This document shows positions 8,623-16,310 of a DNA stretch of 39,370 nt, piece by piece. The DNA comes from Actinomycetes bacterium. Its GTDB lineage: Bacteria; Actinomycetota; Acidimicrobiia; IMCC26256; Chersky-534. A program made the translations under genes and the position numbers. The notes under the pieces were generated by a model that saw only the letters and a list, made by a program, of their open reading frames with translations, was not told where the DNA came from and searched no databases. The first letter of the stretch is position 1, and every line of letters starts with the position of its first letter. The stretch lies in contig JAODBH010000100.1 of assembly GCA_025463865.1 (NCBI GenBank), positions 1 to 39,370 of the forward strand, in the 5' to 3' direction.

Positions 8623-9722
8623 GCTCGCGTGGCGAGCACGGTCCGCCGGGTGGCGGCAGCGATCTCGATCGCCTCACCGGTCGTGACGACGATGCACGCA
8701 GTCGTGGCTCCGTCGGCGGTGACGTCGGCGTCGGACTGGGCGACGTCGTTGCGGGACGGGTCGACGGCGACCCCGAGGTAGCCGAGCCCGTCGGCCGCGG
8801 CGGCCCGCACCCGGCCCATGTGCTGCCCGACCCCGCCGGTGAACGCGAGGATGTCGATCCCGCCGAGCGACGCGGTCATGGCCGAGATCTCGCGCCGGAG
8901 CCGGTGGATGTAGACGTCGAACGCGAGCCCGGCCGCCTCGTCCCCCGCGTCGCGTCGCTGCACGACCTCGCGCATGTCGCCCGAGCCTCCGGCCAGACCG
9001 ACCAGCCCCGAGTCGTGGTACAGCCCGTGCTCGACCTCGTCGGCGCCGAGTCCGCCCCCACTGATGAGCCAGAGCAGCAGGCCGGGGTCGACGCTGCCCG
9101 AACGGGTGACCATCACGAGCCCCTCGAGCGGCGTGAATCCCATGGTCGTATCGACCGACCGGCCATCGAGGATGGCGCAGACCGACGCGCCGGAGCCGAG
9201 GTGGCAGCTGACGATCCTCCGCTGGTCGCGGTGGGCGCCGGCGATCGAGCCGGCTACTGCGGCGACGTGCGCGTGCGACGAGCCGTGGAAGCCCAGGCGG
9301 TGCAACGGCCAACGGTCGCGCCACGCGGACGGCAAGGCGTAGGTGGACGCGACCTCGGGCATCGTCGTGTGGAACGCGGTGTCGAAGCACGCCACGTTCG
9401 GGATCCCGGGAAGGAGCCGTTCGGTGGTGTGGATGCCGAACAGGATCCGGTCCTGGTGCAGTGGGGCCAGATTCGACGCGGCCTCGATGAGCTGCTCGAC
9501 GTGCGGGTCGATCAACGTCGGCGCGGTGAGCTCGGTACCGCCGTGGACGACACGGTGTCCGACGGCGTCGATCGTCGGTGCATCGGCGACGAACCCGGCG
9601 ATCGCGTCGGTCTCGTGCCCGTCCCACGGGTCGATCTCGCGCGTGGCGACGACGTTGCCGGAGTCGTCGACGACCGACAGCTCGAGGGTGATGCCGCCCG
9701 CGTTCACCACCAGCACGTTCAC
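8619..9722 (-). CDS. ackA: Acetate kinase family protein with divergent active-site loops
   Basis: A 367-residue ASKHA-fold kinase. Family landmarks seen: Asn7 in VLVVNAG, Arg57 in GHRVVHGG, Asp114 in FDTAFH, HRLGFHGSSH near 141-150, HLGSGAS at 174-180, Arg207 in PLEGLVMVTRSG and FTGGVGQ near the end. Acetate kinase makes acetyl phosphate from acetate and ATP. Several usual residues differ: the first loop is NAGGIT rather than NAGSSS, HLGNG is HLGSG, and GGIGEN is GGVGQH. It is also shorter than the usual 395-400 residues. The start is GTG, and a TAACCT box lies 6 bases before it, suggesting a leaderless mRNA. No phosphotransacetylase gene is adjacent, so the substrate may not be acetate. Confidence 0.88.
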   Translation of the reverse strand: MNVLVVNAGGITLELSVVDDSGNVVATREIDPWDGHETDAIAGFVADAPTIDAVGHRVVHGGTELTAPTLIDPHVEQLIEAASNLAPLHQDRILFGIHTTERLLPGIPNVACFDTAFHTTMPEVASTYALPSAWRDRWPLHRLGFHGSSHAHVAAVAGSIAGAHRDQRRIVSCHLGSGASVCAILDGRSVDTTMGFTPLEGLVMVTRSGSVDPGLLLWLISGGGLGADEVEHGLYHDSGLVGLAGGSGDMREVVQRRDAGDEAAGLAFDVYIHRLRREISAMTASLGGIDILAFTGGVGQHMGRVRAAAADGLGYLGVAVDPSRNDVAQSDADVTADGATTACIVVTTGEAIEIAAATRRTVLATRA

Positions 9723-9728
9723 GGGGTC

Positions 9729-9734
9729 AGGTTA
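9729..9734 (-). promoter_or_regulatory. Possible leaderless -10 element for the acetate kinase gene
   Basis: On the reverse strand TAACCT ends 6 bases before the GTG at 9722, the spacing expected if transcription starts at or next to the start codon. There is no Shine-Dalgarno sequence in the 17-base gap to the upstream PhyH gene. No convincing -35 was found. Readthrough from PhyH is the alternative. Confidence 0.4.
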
Positions 9735-9738
9735 GTGA

Positions 9739-10488
9739 TCAGTAGTCCGACGAGTTGGGCTGGCCGACCCCGGTCTCCATGCGGAGCAGCTCGCGTTGTC
9801 GCGGGCGCAGGTCGTCCCACCACTCGGTCGGGAACCCCTGGTGCGGATCGCACTGGAAGCGCATCCAAGGGCTCACGCGGTAGTGCGCGAACACCGCGTG
9901 ACGAACGTGGTCGGCGCGGTTGGCGCCGCCCCCGTGCCAGCACTGCCCGTTGAACACGAGCACCGAGCCGGGCGGACCGGTCGGTTGCGCGACCCACGGG
10001 ACGTCCAGCCCGTCCGGCGGCGCCGCCGACTCCGCGAGGTGGGATCCGGGCACGATGCGGGTCGCGCCGTTCGTCTCGGTGAACCCGTCGAACATCCACA
10101 CCGCGTTGAACATGACCGGATGGGTGCCCGCGGTGCCCGCTTTGCGCAGCGGCGGCGGCACGTCGGAGTGGAGCGGCTGGTCGGGATCGCCCGGACGGAC
10201 GTTCCGGGCGTTCATCGAGCCGAGGATGATCTGCGGGCCCATGAAGTGCTCGAGCACCTCGAGCACCGCGGGATGGTCGGCAAGGTCGAGCAGCGTCCGG
10301 TCGAGCGTCTGCACGCTCATCACGTGCCGGGCGTACGCCTCCTGGTGGACGTAGTCGGTCCCGTGCCGTGCGTCGAGCCCGGCACACGTGCCGGAGTAAC
10401 CGCCGGCGGTTGCGGCGTCGATCACCGACTCGAGGACGGTGAAGCCGAAGGTCTCGAGCTCGAACACGGTTTGGTCGCTCGGAGTCAT
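9739..10488 (-). CDS. Phytanoyl-CoA dioxygenase (PhyH) family Fe(II)/2-oxoglutarate oxygenase
   Basis: A 249-residue jelly-roll oxygenase. The iron-binding triad is visible as His107-x-Asp109 (LHSDVPPPL) and distal His185 (GQCWHGGGAN), and a basic residue for 2-oxoglutarate follows in the RADHVRHAVF stretch. The family hydroxylates small molecules such as phytanoyl-CoA, ectoine or natural products; the target here is unknown. ATG at 10488 is chosen because GAGAGGGAG lies just upstream; the open frame continues to 10611 across the divergent oxidoreductase start. The acetate kinase gene follows 16 bases downstream on the same strand. Confidence 0.92.
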   Translation of the reverse strand: MTPSDQTVFELETFGFTVLESVIDAATAGGYSGTCAGLDARHGTDYVHQEAYARHVMSVQTLDRTLLDLADHPAVLEVLEHFMGPQIILGSMNARNVRPGDPDQPLHSDVPPPLRKAGTAGTHPVMFNAVWMFDGFTETNGATRIVPGSHLAESAAPPDGLDVPWVAQPTGPPGSVLVFNGQCWHGGGANRADHVRHAVFAHYRVSPWMRFQCDPHQGFPTEWWDDLRPRQRELLRMETGVGQPNSSDY

Positions 10489-10558
10489 GCATCTCCCTCT
10501 CGCCGCAGTCACCTTGGCATGCGGGAATGGTCCGTGTCCGGCGCGGGTTGGCGGGCCC

Positions 10559-11206
10559 ATGACGACTCTCGGGTTCATCGGATCAGGCCGGATCGGCAGC
10601 ACCGTCGCCAAGCTCGCTCTCGCGAACGGTTACGACGTGGTGATGAGCAACTCGCGCGGCCCGGAGACGCTCACCGATCTCGTCGCCGAGCTCGGACCGG
10701 GGGCCCGGGCCGCCACGGGCGCGGAAGCCGCGGCGGCCGCCGACATCGCGGTGGTCTCGATCCCGTTCAAGGCCTACCCGGCGGTGCCGGTCGAGCCGCT
10801 CGCGGGCAAGGTCGTGATCGACACGAACAACTACTACCCGCAGCGCGACGGCCAGATCCCCGAGCTCGACGACGAGAGCATCACGAGCGCGGAGCTGTTG
10901 CAGGCGCACCTCCCGACGTCGAAGGTCGTCAAGGCGTTCAACCAGATCTACTTCGGGGAGCTCGCGGACGACGGTCTTCCCGCAGGCTCCCCCGACCGGC
11001 GCGCCCTCGCGATCGCGGGCGACGATGCCGCCGCGAAGCGTACGGTCGCCGGGCTCATCGACCAGTTCGGCTTCGACGTCGTCGACGCGGGCCCGCTCGC
11101 CGAAGGCTGGCGCTACCAGCCCGACACTCCGGCGTACGGTCCCGCCCTGCACGCGGCAGAGGAGGCCTCGGCCCTGGCGGCCGCCGAGCGCCGCGGCAGT
11201 CGGTAA
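10559..11206 (+). CDS. NADP/F420-dependent oxidoreductase (Npdg/ProC-like Rossmann protein)
   Basis: A 215-residue protein with an N-terminal dinucleotide-binding motif GFIGSGRIGSTVA (residues 5-17), then SNSRGPETL, the loop suited to NADPH, and VVIDTNNYYP in the middle. This matches the F420-dependent NADP reductase-like family (PF03807), which moves hydride between NADPH and coenzyme F420 or acts on related substrates. The ATG at 10559 starts the family-like sequence; upstream in-frame codons lie over the divergent PhyH promoter. It is divergent from PhyH with a 70-base gap. Possible F420 use fits the LLM-family gene elsewhere in the window, but the cofactor is not proven. Confidence 0.88.
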   Translation: MTTLGFIGSGRIGSTVAKLALANGYDVVMSNSRGPETLTDLVAELGPGARAATGAEAAAAADIAVVSIPFKAYPAVPVEPLAGKVVIDTNNYYPQRDGQIPELDDESITSAELLQAHLPTSKVVKAFNQIYFGELADDGLPAGSPDRRALAIAGDDAAAKRTVAGLIDQFGFDVVDAGPLAEGWRYQPDTPAYGPALHAAEEASALAAAERRGSR

Positions 11207-11308
11207 CTGCGCCCCCGACGGGCGGCGGTACGGCGGGATCCCCCGGCTACCGTTCCCGAGGCACGAGGTCCCGCTCCCCGCTCCGCTCCGCTCCGCAGTC
11301 AGGTCTGC

Positions 11309-12334
11309 ATGCTCTTCCCCGCGTTGGTCCCGTACGGATGGAACGACCGCTGGCTCGAACCGCTCCGTGAGCACCCGGGCTGCCTGCCCGCGCGGGTGGT
11401 CCGCCACGACGGCGCCGGGCTCCTGATCGCCACGCCCGACGACGGCGTGGTGGCTGCGCCCCTCGTCGCCCGCCTCGATCCGGCGCCCACCGTCGGCGAC
11501 TGGATGGCGTACGAGCCACCCGAGACCCTCGTCGCGGTGCTGCCCCGGCTCTCGCTGCTGCGGCGCCGATCCGCGTTGGGGGAGAGCGCGCAGGCATTGG
11601 CCGCGAACGTCGACGTCGTGCTGCTCGTGTGTGGTCTGGACCGCCCGGTGAAGAAGGGCCGCATCCAGCGCGGCGCCGCGCTCGCCCAGGATGCCGGCGC
11701 GACCCCGGTGATCGTGTTGACGAAGGCGGCCGTGACCGAGTCCGCCGACGCGATCGCAGCGACCGTCGCGGAGGAGAACCCGGGCATAGGGATCCTCGTG
11801 ACGTCGTCGAAGGAAGGGCTGGGGCTCGACGCGTTGCGCGAGCTGGCGCGCGACCGCACCGTGACGATGCTGGGCGAGTCCGGCGCGGGGAAGTCGAGCC
11901 TCGTCAACGCGCTGCTCGGTGCCGAGGTCGCGGCGTTCGGGCCGGTGCGGGCGGGCGACTCGAAGGGCCGCCACACGACGAGCTCGCGCGAGTTGCACGT
12001 GCTGCCGACCGGTGGAGTGCTGATCGACACCCCGGGCATCCGTGCCGTCGGCCTGTGGGTGGAGGCCGAGGCGGTCGACGCGACCTTCGACGACATCGAC
12101 GAGCTGGGCTTGCAGTGCCGCTTCGCCGACTGCAAGCACGAGACCGAGCCCTCGTGCGCGGTGTTGGGCGCGATCGCGGCGAACGAGTTGTCGCCCCAGC
12201 GCCTGGAGGCTTGGCGCGCGTTCCACGCCGAGGCCGCAGCCGCGGCCCGACGCACGCAGCCGAACGAGTCGAACAAACGCGGGAAACAGGTCGCACGGAT
12301 CACGAAGGACGCGCCGAAGCGCAAGGGCCGTTGA
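11309..12334 (+). CDS. rsgA: Ribosome small subunit-dependent GTPase RsgA
   Basis: A 341-residue circularly permuted GTPase involved in late 30S maturation. Order seen: N-terminal OB-like domain (to about 85), G4-like TKAA (138-141), G5-like TSSK (165-168), G1 GESGAGKSS (189-197), G3 DTPG (240-243), and the zinc site Cys270, Cys275, His277, Cys283. The C-terminal tail is basic. One oddity: G4 is normally NKxD or TKxD, and the Asp that reads guanine is replaced by Ala141, which may lower nucleotide specificity. No strong ribosome site is visible before the ATG. The acyl-CoA synthetase starts 21 bases downstream and may be cotranscribed. Confidence 0.93.
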   Translation: MLFPALVPYGWNDRWLEPLREHPGCLPARVVRHDGAGLLIATPDDGVVAAPLVARLDPAPTVGDWMAYEPPETLVAVLPRLSLLRRRSALGESAQALAANVDVVLLVCGLDRPVKKGRIQRGAALAQDAGATPVIVLTKAAVTESADAIAATVAEENPGIGILVTSSKEGLGLDALRELARDRTVTMLGESGAGKSSLVNALLGAEVAAFGPVRAGDSKGRHTTSSRELHVLPTGGVLIDTPGIRAVGLWVEAEAVDATFDDIDELGLQCRFADCKHETEPSCAVLGAIAANELSPQRLEAWRAFHAEAAAAARRTQPNESNKRGKQVARITKDAPKRKGR

Positions 12335-12355
12335 CGTCGGTAGCGTGAACCGGCG

Positions 12356-13852
12356 ATGGCCGGCTTCGGAGCGAACCTCGCGTTGGTCGACGGCGACCGC
12401 ACCTGCACCCACGCCCAGCTCGAGGACCGCTCGACCCGTCTGACCGCCGCGCTGCTCGAATCGGGAATGAGCCCGGGTGAGCGCCTCGCGGTGATGCTGC
12501 CGAACTCGATCGAGCTGTTCGAGGCGAACCGGGCGGCGGCGCACGGCAAGTTTCCGCTCGTGCCCGTGAACTGGCACCTGATGCCCGACGAGATCGCCTG
12601 GATCCTGGCCGATTCGGAGGCCAAGGTGCTGATCGCCGACCGCGAGCTCGCGGCCCAGGTCGAACCGGCGGCGGCGCGTGTGCCCGGGTGCACGGTGCTG
12701 TGGACCGGTCCCGACTACGAGCGCAGGTTGGGCGGGACGTCCCCGCTGGGCGCGGTGCCCGCTCCCACGGTCGTCCCCACGCTGATGCTGTACACGTCGG
12801 GCACGACCGGTCGGCCGAAGGGCGTGGTGCACGAGCATCTCCGGGCCCGCAGCGGCGCGTCCGAGAACGTGGCGGCCTACGGACTGGTCCCCGACGACGT
12901 GCACCTCCTTGCCGCGCCCGCGTACCACGGCGCCCCCTGGAGCCTGGCCAGCGCGCACCTCGTCGCCGGGGCGTCGGTCGTCATCATGCGGCGCTGGGAC
13001 ACCCTCGGCTGGCTCCGACTCGTCCGGGAGCACGGCGTCACGACCACGTTCGCGGTACCACTGCACTTCGTGCGGCTGCTCGACGTGCCGGAATCCCAGC
13101 GCCCGGCCTCCGACCTGTCGACGTTGCGGCTGATCACGCACGGCGGAGCGCCCTGCCCGGTGCCCGTGAAGCAGGCCATGCTCGACTGGCTACCCGAGAC
13201 GGAGATCACCGAGTTCTACGGCTTCACCGAGGGCGGGCGCGTCGCGCGCATCAACTCGGCCGATTGGCGCACCCACCCGGGCAGCGCGGGCCGACCGGTC
13301 GACGGCGTCGCCATCCGGATCCTCGGCCCCGAGGACGAGCCGCTCGGGGCCGGAGCGGTGGGCCGTATCGCGGTCCGGCCGCCGGGAGGCTCCCGGTTCC
13401 ACTACCACTCCGATGCGGCGAAGACCTCGGCCGCGTGGATCGACGGCTACTGCACCGTTGACGACATCGGCTACCTCAGCGACGACGGCTTCCTGTACGT
13501 GACCGACCGCTCGCAGGATCTCATCCTCCGGGGTGGGGTGAACATCTATCCACGCGAGATCGAGGACGCGCTGTTCCTGCACCCCGCCGTCGTCGATTGC
13601 GCGGTCTTCGGCGTGCCCCATGACCGCGAGGGCGAACGGGTGCACGCGCTGGTCGAGACCCACGGCGATGTCGGCGCCGACGAGCTCGTGGCGCACCTCC
13701 GGGAACGGATCGCCGGGTACAAGGTGCCGAGCGTGATCGAGCTGACCGACGAGCTCCCCCGGGACGCGGCCGGAAAGATCCGCAAGCACCTGCTGCGCGA
13801 TCGCGCCGCGGCGCCGCCGGATCCGACCGCCGGCGGGCCGACCGGCATCTGA
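12356..13852 (+). CDS. AMP-forming acyl-CoA synthetase / acid-CoA ligase
   Basis: A 498-residue ANL-superfamily ligase that activates a carboxylic acid with ATP and joins it to CoA. Seen in order: P-loop YTSGTTGRPKG (146-156), the EFYGFTEGG motif, the hinge DRSQDLILRGGVNIYPREIE, and catalytic Lys474 in RDAAGKIRK. The length is typical. The N-terminus is slightly short, beginning directly at FGANLALVDGDRT. The ribosome site is weak and the gene starts 21 bases after rsgA. The acid substrate cannot be told from sequence. A long gene-free stretch follows. Confidence 0.94.
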   Translation: MAGFGANLALVDGDRTCTHAQLEDRSTRLTAALLESGMSPGERLAVMLPNSIELFEANRAAAHGKFPLVPVNWHLMPDEIAWILADSEAKVLIADRELAAQVEPAAARVPGCTVLWTGPDYERRLGGTSPLGAVPAPTVVPTLMLYTSGTTGRPKGVVHEHLRARSGASENVAAYGLVPDDVHLLAAPAYHGAPWSLASAHLVAGASVVIMRRWDTLGWLRLVREHGVTTTFAVPLHFVRLLDVPESQRPASDLSTLRLITHGGAPCPVPVKQAMLDWLPETEITEFYGFTEGGRVARINSADWRTHPGSAGRPVDGVAIRILGPEDEPLGAGAVGRIAVRPPGGSRFHYHSDAAKTSAAWIDGYCTVDDIGYLSDDGFLYVTDRSQDLILRGGVNIYPREIEDALFLHPAVVDCAVFGVPHDREGERVHALVETHGDVGADELVAHLRERIAGYKVPSVIELTDELPRDAAGKIRKHLLRDRAAAPPDPTAGGPTGI

Positions 13853-14462
13853 TTCGCCGTCAGGTCGCCGGTGGATGTCGATCTGCGGCCCAGCGGCGCG
13901 ACATTTGCGCGGCCCGGGTCGGCAGTTTGCGCGCCTCTCCCACGCCGTGTCCGCCCCTCCGTCGGTCTCCGTTTCCGGAAAAGCCGACGTGGAACCGCGC
14001 ACCCAAAATCGGGCTCTGCTCTTATCATTATGAAGATTGAGACCATGTCGGGCGGGGTCGCGGCGCGCCGAGGTCCTCCACTCGGGTCGACGTACCCACG
14101 TCACCGAGGCCTGCCGGCATGCGGCCTCGGAGGGCTCTGCGCGCGAAACGCACAATGCTCGGCTCGTATCGCCGGTCTCGATCATCGAATGCAACCGGCT
14201 CTGGCGTCCGCTCTGGCACCAATCGGCTTCCGCAAATTCATCGGGTGTGGGATCGGATTTGGCGAAAGCAGATGCGGCCCAATCTACCGAATGGGTGGAC
14301 GCAATGACCGGGGCGAGCCGGTGACATCGCCCAGCAGAGCGGGACCTCCTGCCCGTGGGGACGATGCGCATTCCGGCCCCAGCCGCCCAAAACGGCAGGT
14401 GAACGGGTTGACTCCGGTTCCGGGTGGAGTCCGGATCGGGCGGAGAAACCCGGAGGTGATTG
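13853..14462. other. Gene-free stretch upstream of the ABC importer
   Basis: About 610 bases with no convincing gene. Open frames exist on both strands but lack coding-like third-position bias and recognisable motifs, and the sequence is less GC-rich (AT-rich patches near 14005-14040 and 14230-14260). Visible structures: an 8-base direct repeat TTTGCGCG at 13904 and 13926 (22 bases apart, two helical turns) and an inverted repeat GACTCC-N10-GGAGTC at 14410-14431, about 30 bases before the promoter. These could be regulator sites for the importer. An unannotated small RNA or leader is possible but unsupported. Confidence 0.5.
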
Positions 14463-14463
14463 C

Positions 14464-14492
14464 TTGCACGCCGGGACCGATTGCATTACAAC
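14464..14492 (+). promoter_or_regulatory. Promoter of first substrate-binding lipoprotein gene
   Basis: TTGCAC (14464-14469), a 17-base spacer and TACAAC (14487-14492) form a sigma-70-like promoter. The start codon is 70 bases after the -10. The same arrangement, TTGCCT-N17-TACAAC, lies at almost the same distance before the second paralogue. The shared block TTACAACACC is at 14486-14495. Conservation between the two copies supports a functional site. Confidence 0.68.
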
Positions 14493-14562
14493 ACCCTCCA
14501 CGGCGGTTCACCTCGAGGGTCTTTGTAGCGGCCCGCACCGTCGCCCGGGGGGGACAGGACTC

Positions 14563-16143
14563 ATGATGAAGCGGAGTTCCGCGGTCGGCGCGCTGGTGCT
14601 GACCTTGGCGCTGCTGGCCGCTGCTTGTGGCGGGGCGACGATTTCCGCCAGCGGTGGCGACGTGGGGCCGGGCGCCCGGGGTGCCGCCAAGATCAACCCC
14701 AAGGCCACGCTCGTCTACGGCCTCCCGATGACGGGTGCCGGCTTCAGCCAACGCCTCCAGCCTGCGCAGCTGACCGCCATCTGTGACGCGGTCGTGGGCA
14801 ACCAGATCTACGGGACCCTGATCCGCCGGGACACCAAGACCAACAAGCCGGTCCCGAACCTCGCCGCGAGCTGGAGGGTCGTCGACCCCAGCACGTTCGA
14901 GTTCAAGCTGCGTCCGAACCTCACCTTCCAGGACGGCACGAAGCTCGACGCGGCGGCGGCCAAGGCCGCGATGGACATCACCCGGGCACCCACGTCGAAG
15001 CTGAACCCGACGCTCGGTGCGATCTCCTCGATCGACGCCGGGACCGACGGCCTGACCGTGACCCTCCACCTGGCGACGCCGTCGGCCGGCATCATGCCGC
15101 TGACCCTCGCCGGCCGTGAGGGCTACATCGCGGCGGCCGCCAGCACCGACACGCACCCCATCGGCGCGGGACCGTTCACGTTCGACTCGCAGACCATCGG
15201 CCAGAAGATCTCGCTCACGAAGTTCGACGGCTACTGGGACGCCAAGAACGTGAAGCTCGGTGGTCTGCAGTACGTCGAGGCGGAGCTCCCGAACCAGGTC
15301 AACAGCGTGATCGCGGGCGACCTCGACATGGTCGACGGCGGCACCGACGTCAACGCGCCGGCGGCCCACAACCCGGACGTCAAGATCGAGACGGCTCCGG
15401 GCTCCGACTACTGGAAGCTCAACTGGAACACGAGCAAGGCGCCGTTCGACAACCTCAACTTCCGCAAGGCGCTCAACTACGCGGTCGACAAGAAGACGAT
15501 CGCCAAGACGCTCTTCGGTGCGAGCGCGCAAGTCGCGACCCAGCCGTACCCGACGAGCTTCAAGGACCAGTACCAGAAGGACCTGGCCAACAAGTACCCC
15601 TACAGCCTGAAGAAGGCCAAGGCGGCCATGAAGGCGTCCGGCGTCGCCACGCCGGTCACGGTGCAGGCGCAGCTGCCGGCCAACTTCCCGACGTTCACCC
15701 GCTTCGCGGAGATCATCCAGTCGGAGTTCAAGGCCATCGGCGTCAACGTCGTCCTCACGCCCTCGCCCAACCTGCTCACCACGTTCTTCCAGCAGGGCAA
15801 CGGCCAGTTCATCACCACGCTGTGGCCGGCCCGTCCCGACCCGTCGGTGACCATCTACCGGCAGTTCGCTCCCGGCCAGCTCAACAACACCGGCAACAAC
15901 TACAGCCCCACCATCGTCACCGCGCTGACGGCCATCCAGACGGCGGCGACCCCGGCGGCGTCGAAGGCCGGTTACAAGACCGCGGTCGACACGATCGTCA
16001 ACAACGCCTACGAGCTCCCGGTCGTCTTCCCGACGCTGACCAACGTGCACCGCACGTACGTGACGAGCAACGACTGGCAGATCTACGGGGCGTGCCAGGG
16101 CATCGACTTCTCGAAGGTCGCCATCACCACCGCGAAGAAGTAG
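14563..16143 (+). CDS. Family 5 substrate-binding lipoprotein of peptide-type ABC importer (copy 1)
   Basis: A 526-residue extracellular solute-binding protein. The lipoprotein signal has a basic start (MMKR), a hydrophobic core and lipobox LAAAC with Cys22, so the mature protein should be anchored outside the membrane. The SBP_bac_5 fold shows LRPNLTFQDGTKLDAAAAKA and NFRKALNYAVDKKTIAKTLFG. Such proteins capture peptides, nickel chelates, opines or sugars; the ligand is unknown. The start could be ATG 14563 or 14566; 14563 aligns exactly with copy 2, which is also 526 residues. GGGGGGGA lies 8 bases upstream. A hairpin and a second promoter separate it from copy 2. Confidence 0.95.
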   Translation: MMKRSSAVGALVLTLALLAAACGGATISASGGDVGPGARGAAKINPKATLVYGLPMTGAGFSQRLQPAQLTAICDAVVGNQIYGTLIRRDTKTNKPVPNLAASWRVVDPSTFEFKLRPNLTFQDGTKLDAAAAKAAMDITRAPTSKLNPTLGAISSIDAGTDGLTVTLHLATPSAGIMPLTLAGREGYIAAAASTDTHPIGAGPFTFDSQTIGQKISLTKFDGYWDAKNVKLGGLQYVEAELPNQVNSVIAGDLDMVDGGTDVNAPAAHNPDVKIETAPGSDYWKLNWNTSKAPFDNLNFRKALNYAVDKKTIAKTLFGASAQVATQPYPTSFKDQYQKDLANKYPYSLKKAKAAMKASGVATPVTVQAQLPANFPTFTRFAEIIQSEFKAIGVNVVLTPSPNLLTTFFQQGNGQFITTLWPARPDPSVTIYRQFAPGQLNNTGNNYSPTIVTALTAIQTAATPAASKAGYKTAVDTIVNNAYELPVVFPTLTNVHRTYVTSNDWQIYGACQGIDFSKVAITTAKK

Positions 16144-16152
16144 CGCAACACC

Positions 16153-16192
16153 GGGTTCCGTCCCGGCGGCGATCGGCCGCCGGACGGATCCC
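16153..16192 (+). terminator. Long hairpin between the two lipoprotein genes
   Basis: The arms 16153-16170 and 16176-16192 pair almost fully (GGGTTCCGTCC against GGACGGATCCC, and GGCGGC against GCCGCC), with one bulged C, one mismatch and a loop of about 5 bases. It starts 10 bases after the stop codon. No T run follows, so it may be a partial terminator or an mRNA-stabilising stem that raises expression of the first lipoprotein. Confidence 0.5.
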
Positions 16193-16212
16193 GTTCGTCA
16201 ACGGCAAGTTCC

Positions 16213-16241
16213 TTGCCTCGGCAGGGGGACTGGGTTACAAC
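16213..16241 (+). promoter_or_regulatory. Promoter of second substrate-binding lipoprotein gene
   Basis: TTGCCT (16213-16218), a 17-base spacer and TACAAC (16236-16241) mirror the promoter of the first copy. The 10-base block TTACAACACC (16235-16244) is identical to that at 14486-14495, and it ends 66 bases before the ATG compared with 67 in copy 1. The leader also shares CGGGGGGGAC just before the start. This indicates the promoter was duplicated with the gene and kept. Confidence 0.68.
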
Positions 16242-16310
16242 ACCAACACGGACCGTGTGCCTCGACCACCGAGGTACGGGTCCGTGCAATCGTCTCGGGG
16301 GGGACCATTG

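Noticed and set aside
14037-14324. Small rightward frame in the gene-free stretch
   Set aside because: No ribosome site, no third-position GC bias and no recognisable domain.
13190-14371. Leftward open frame running into the gene-free stretch
   Set aside because: Half is antisense to the acyl-CoA synthetase, and the rest shows no coding-like bias or motif.
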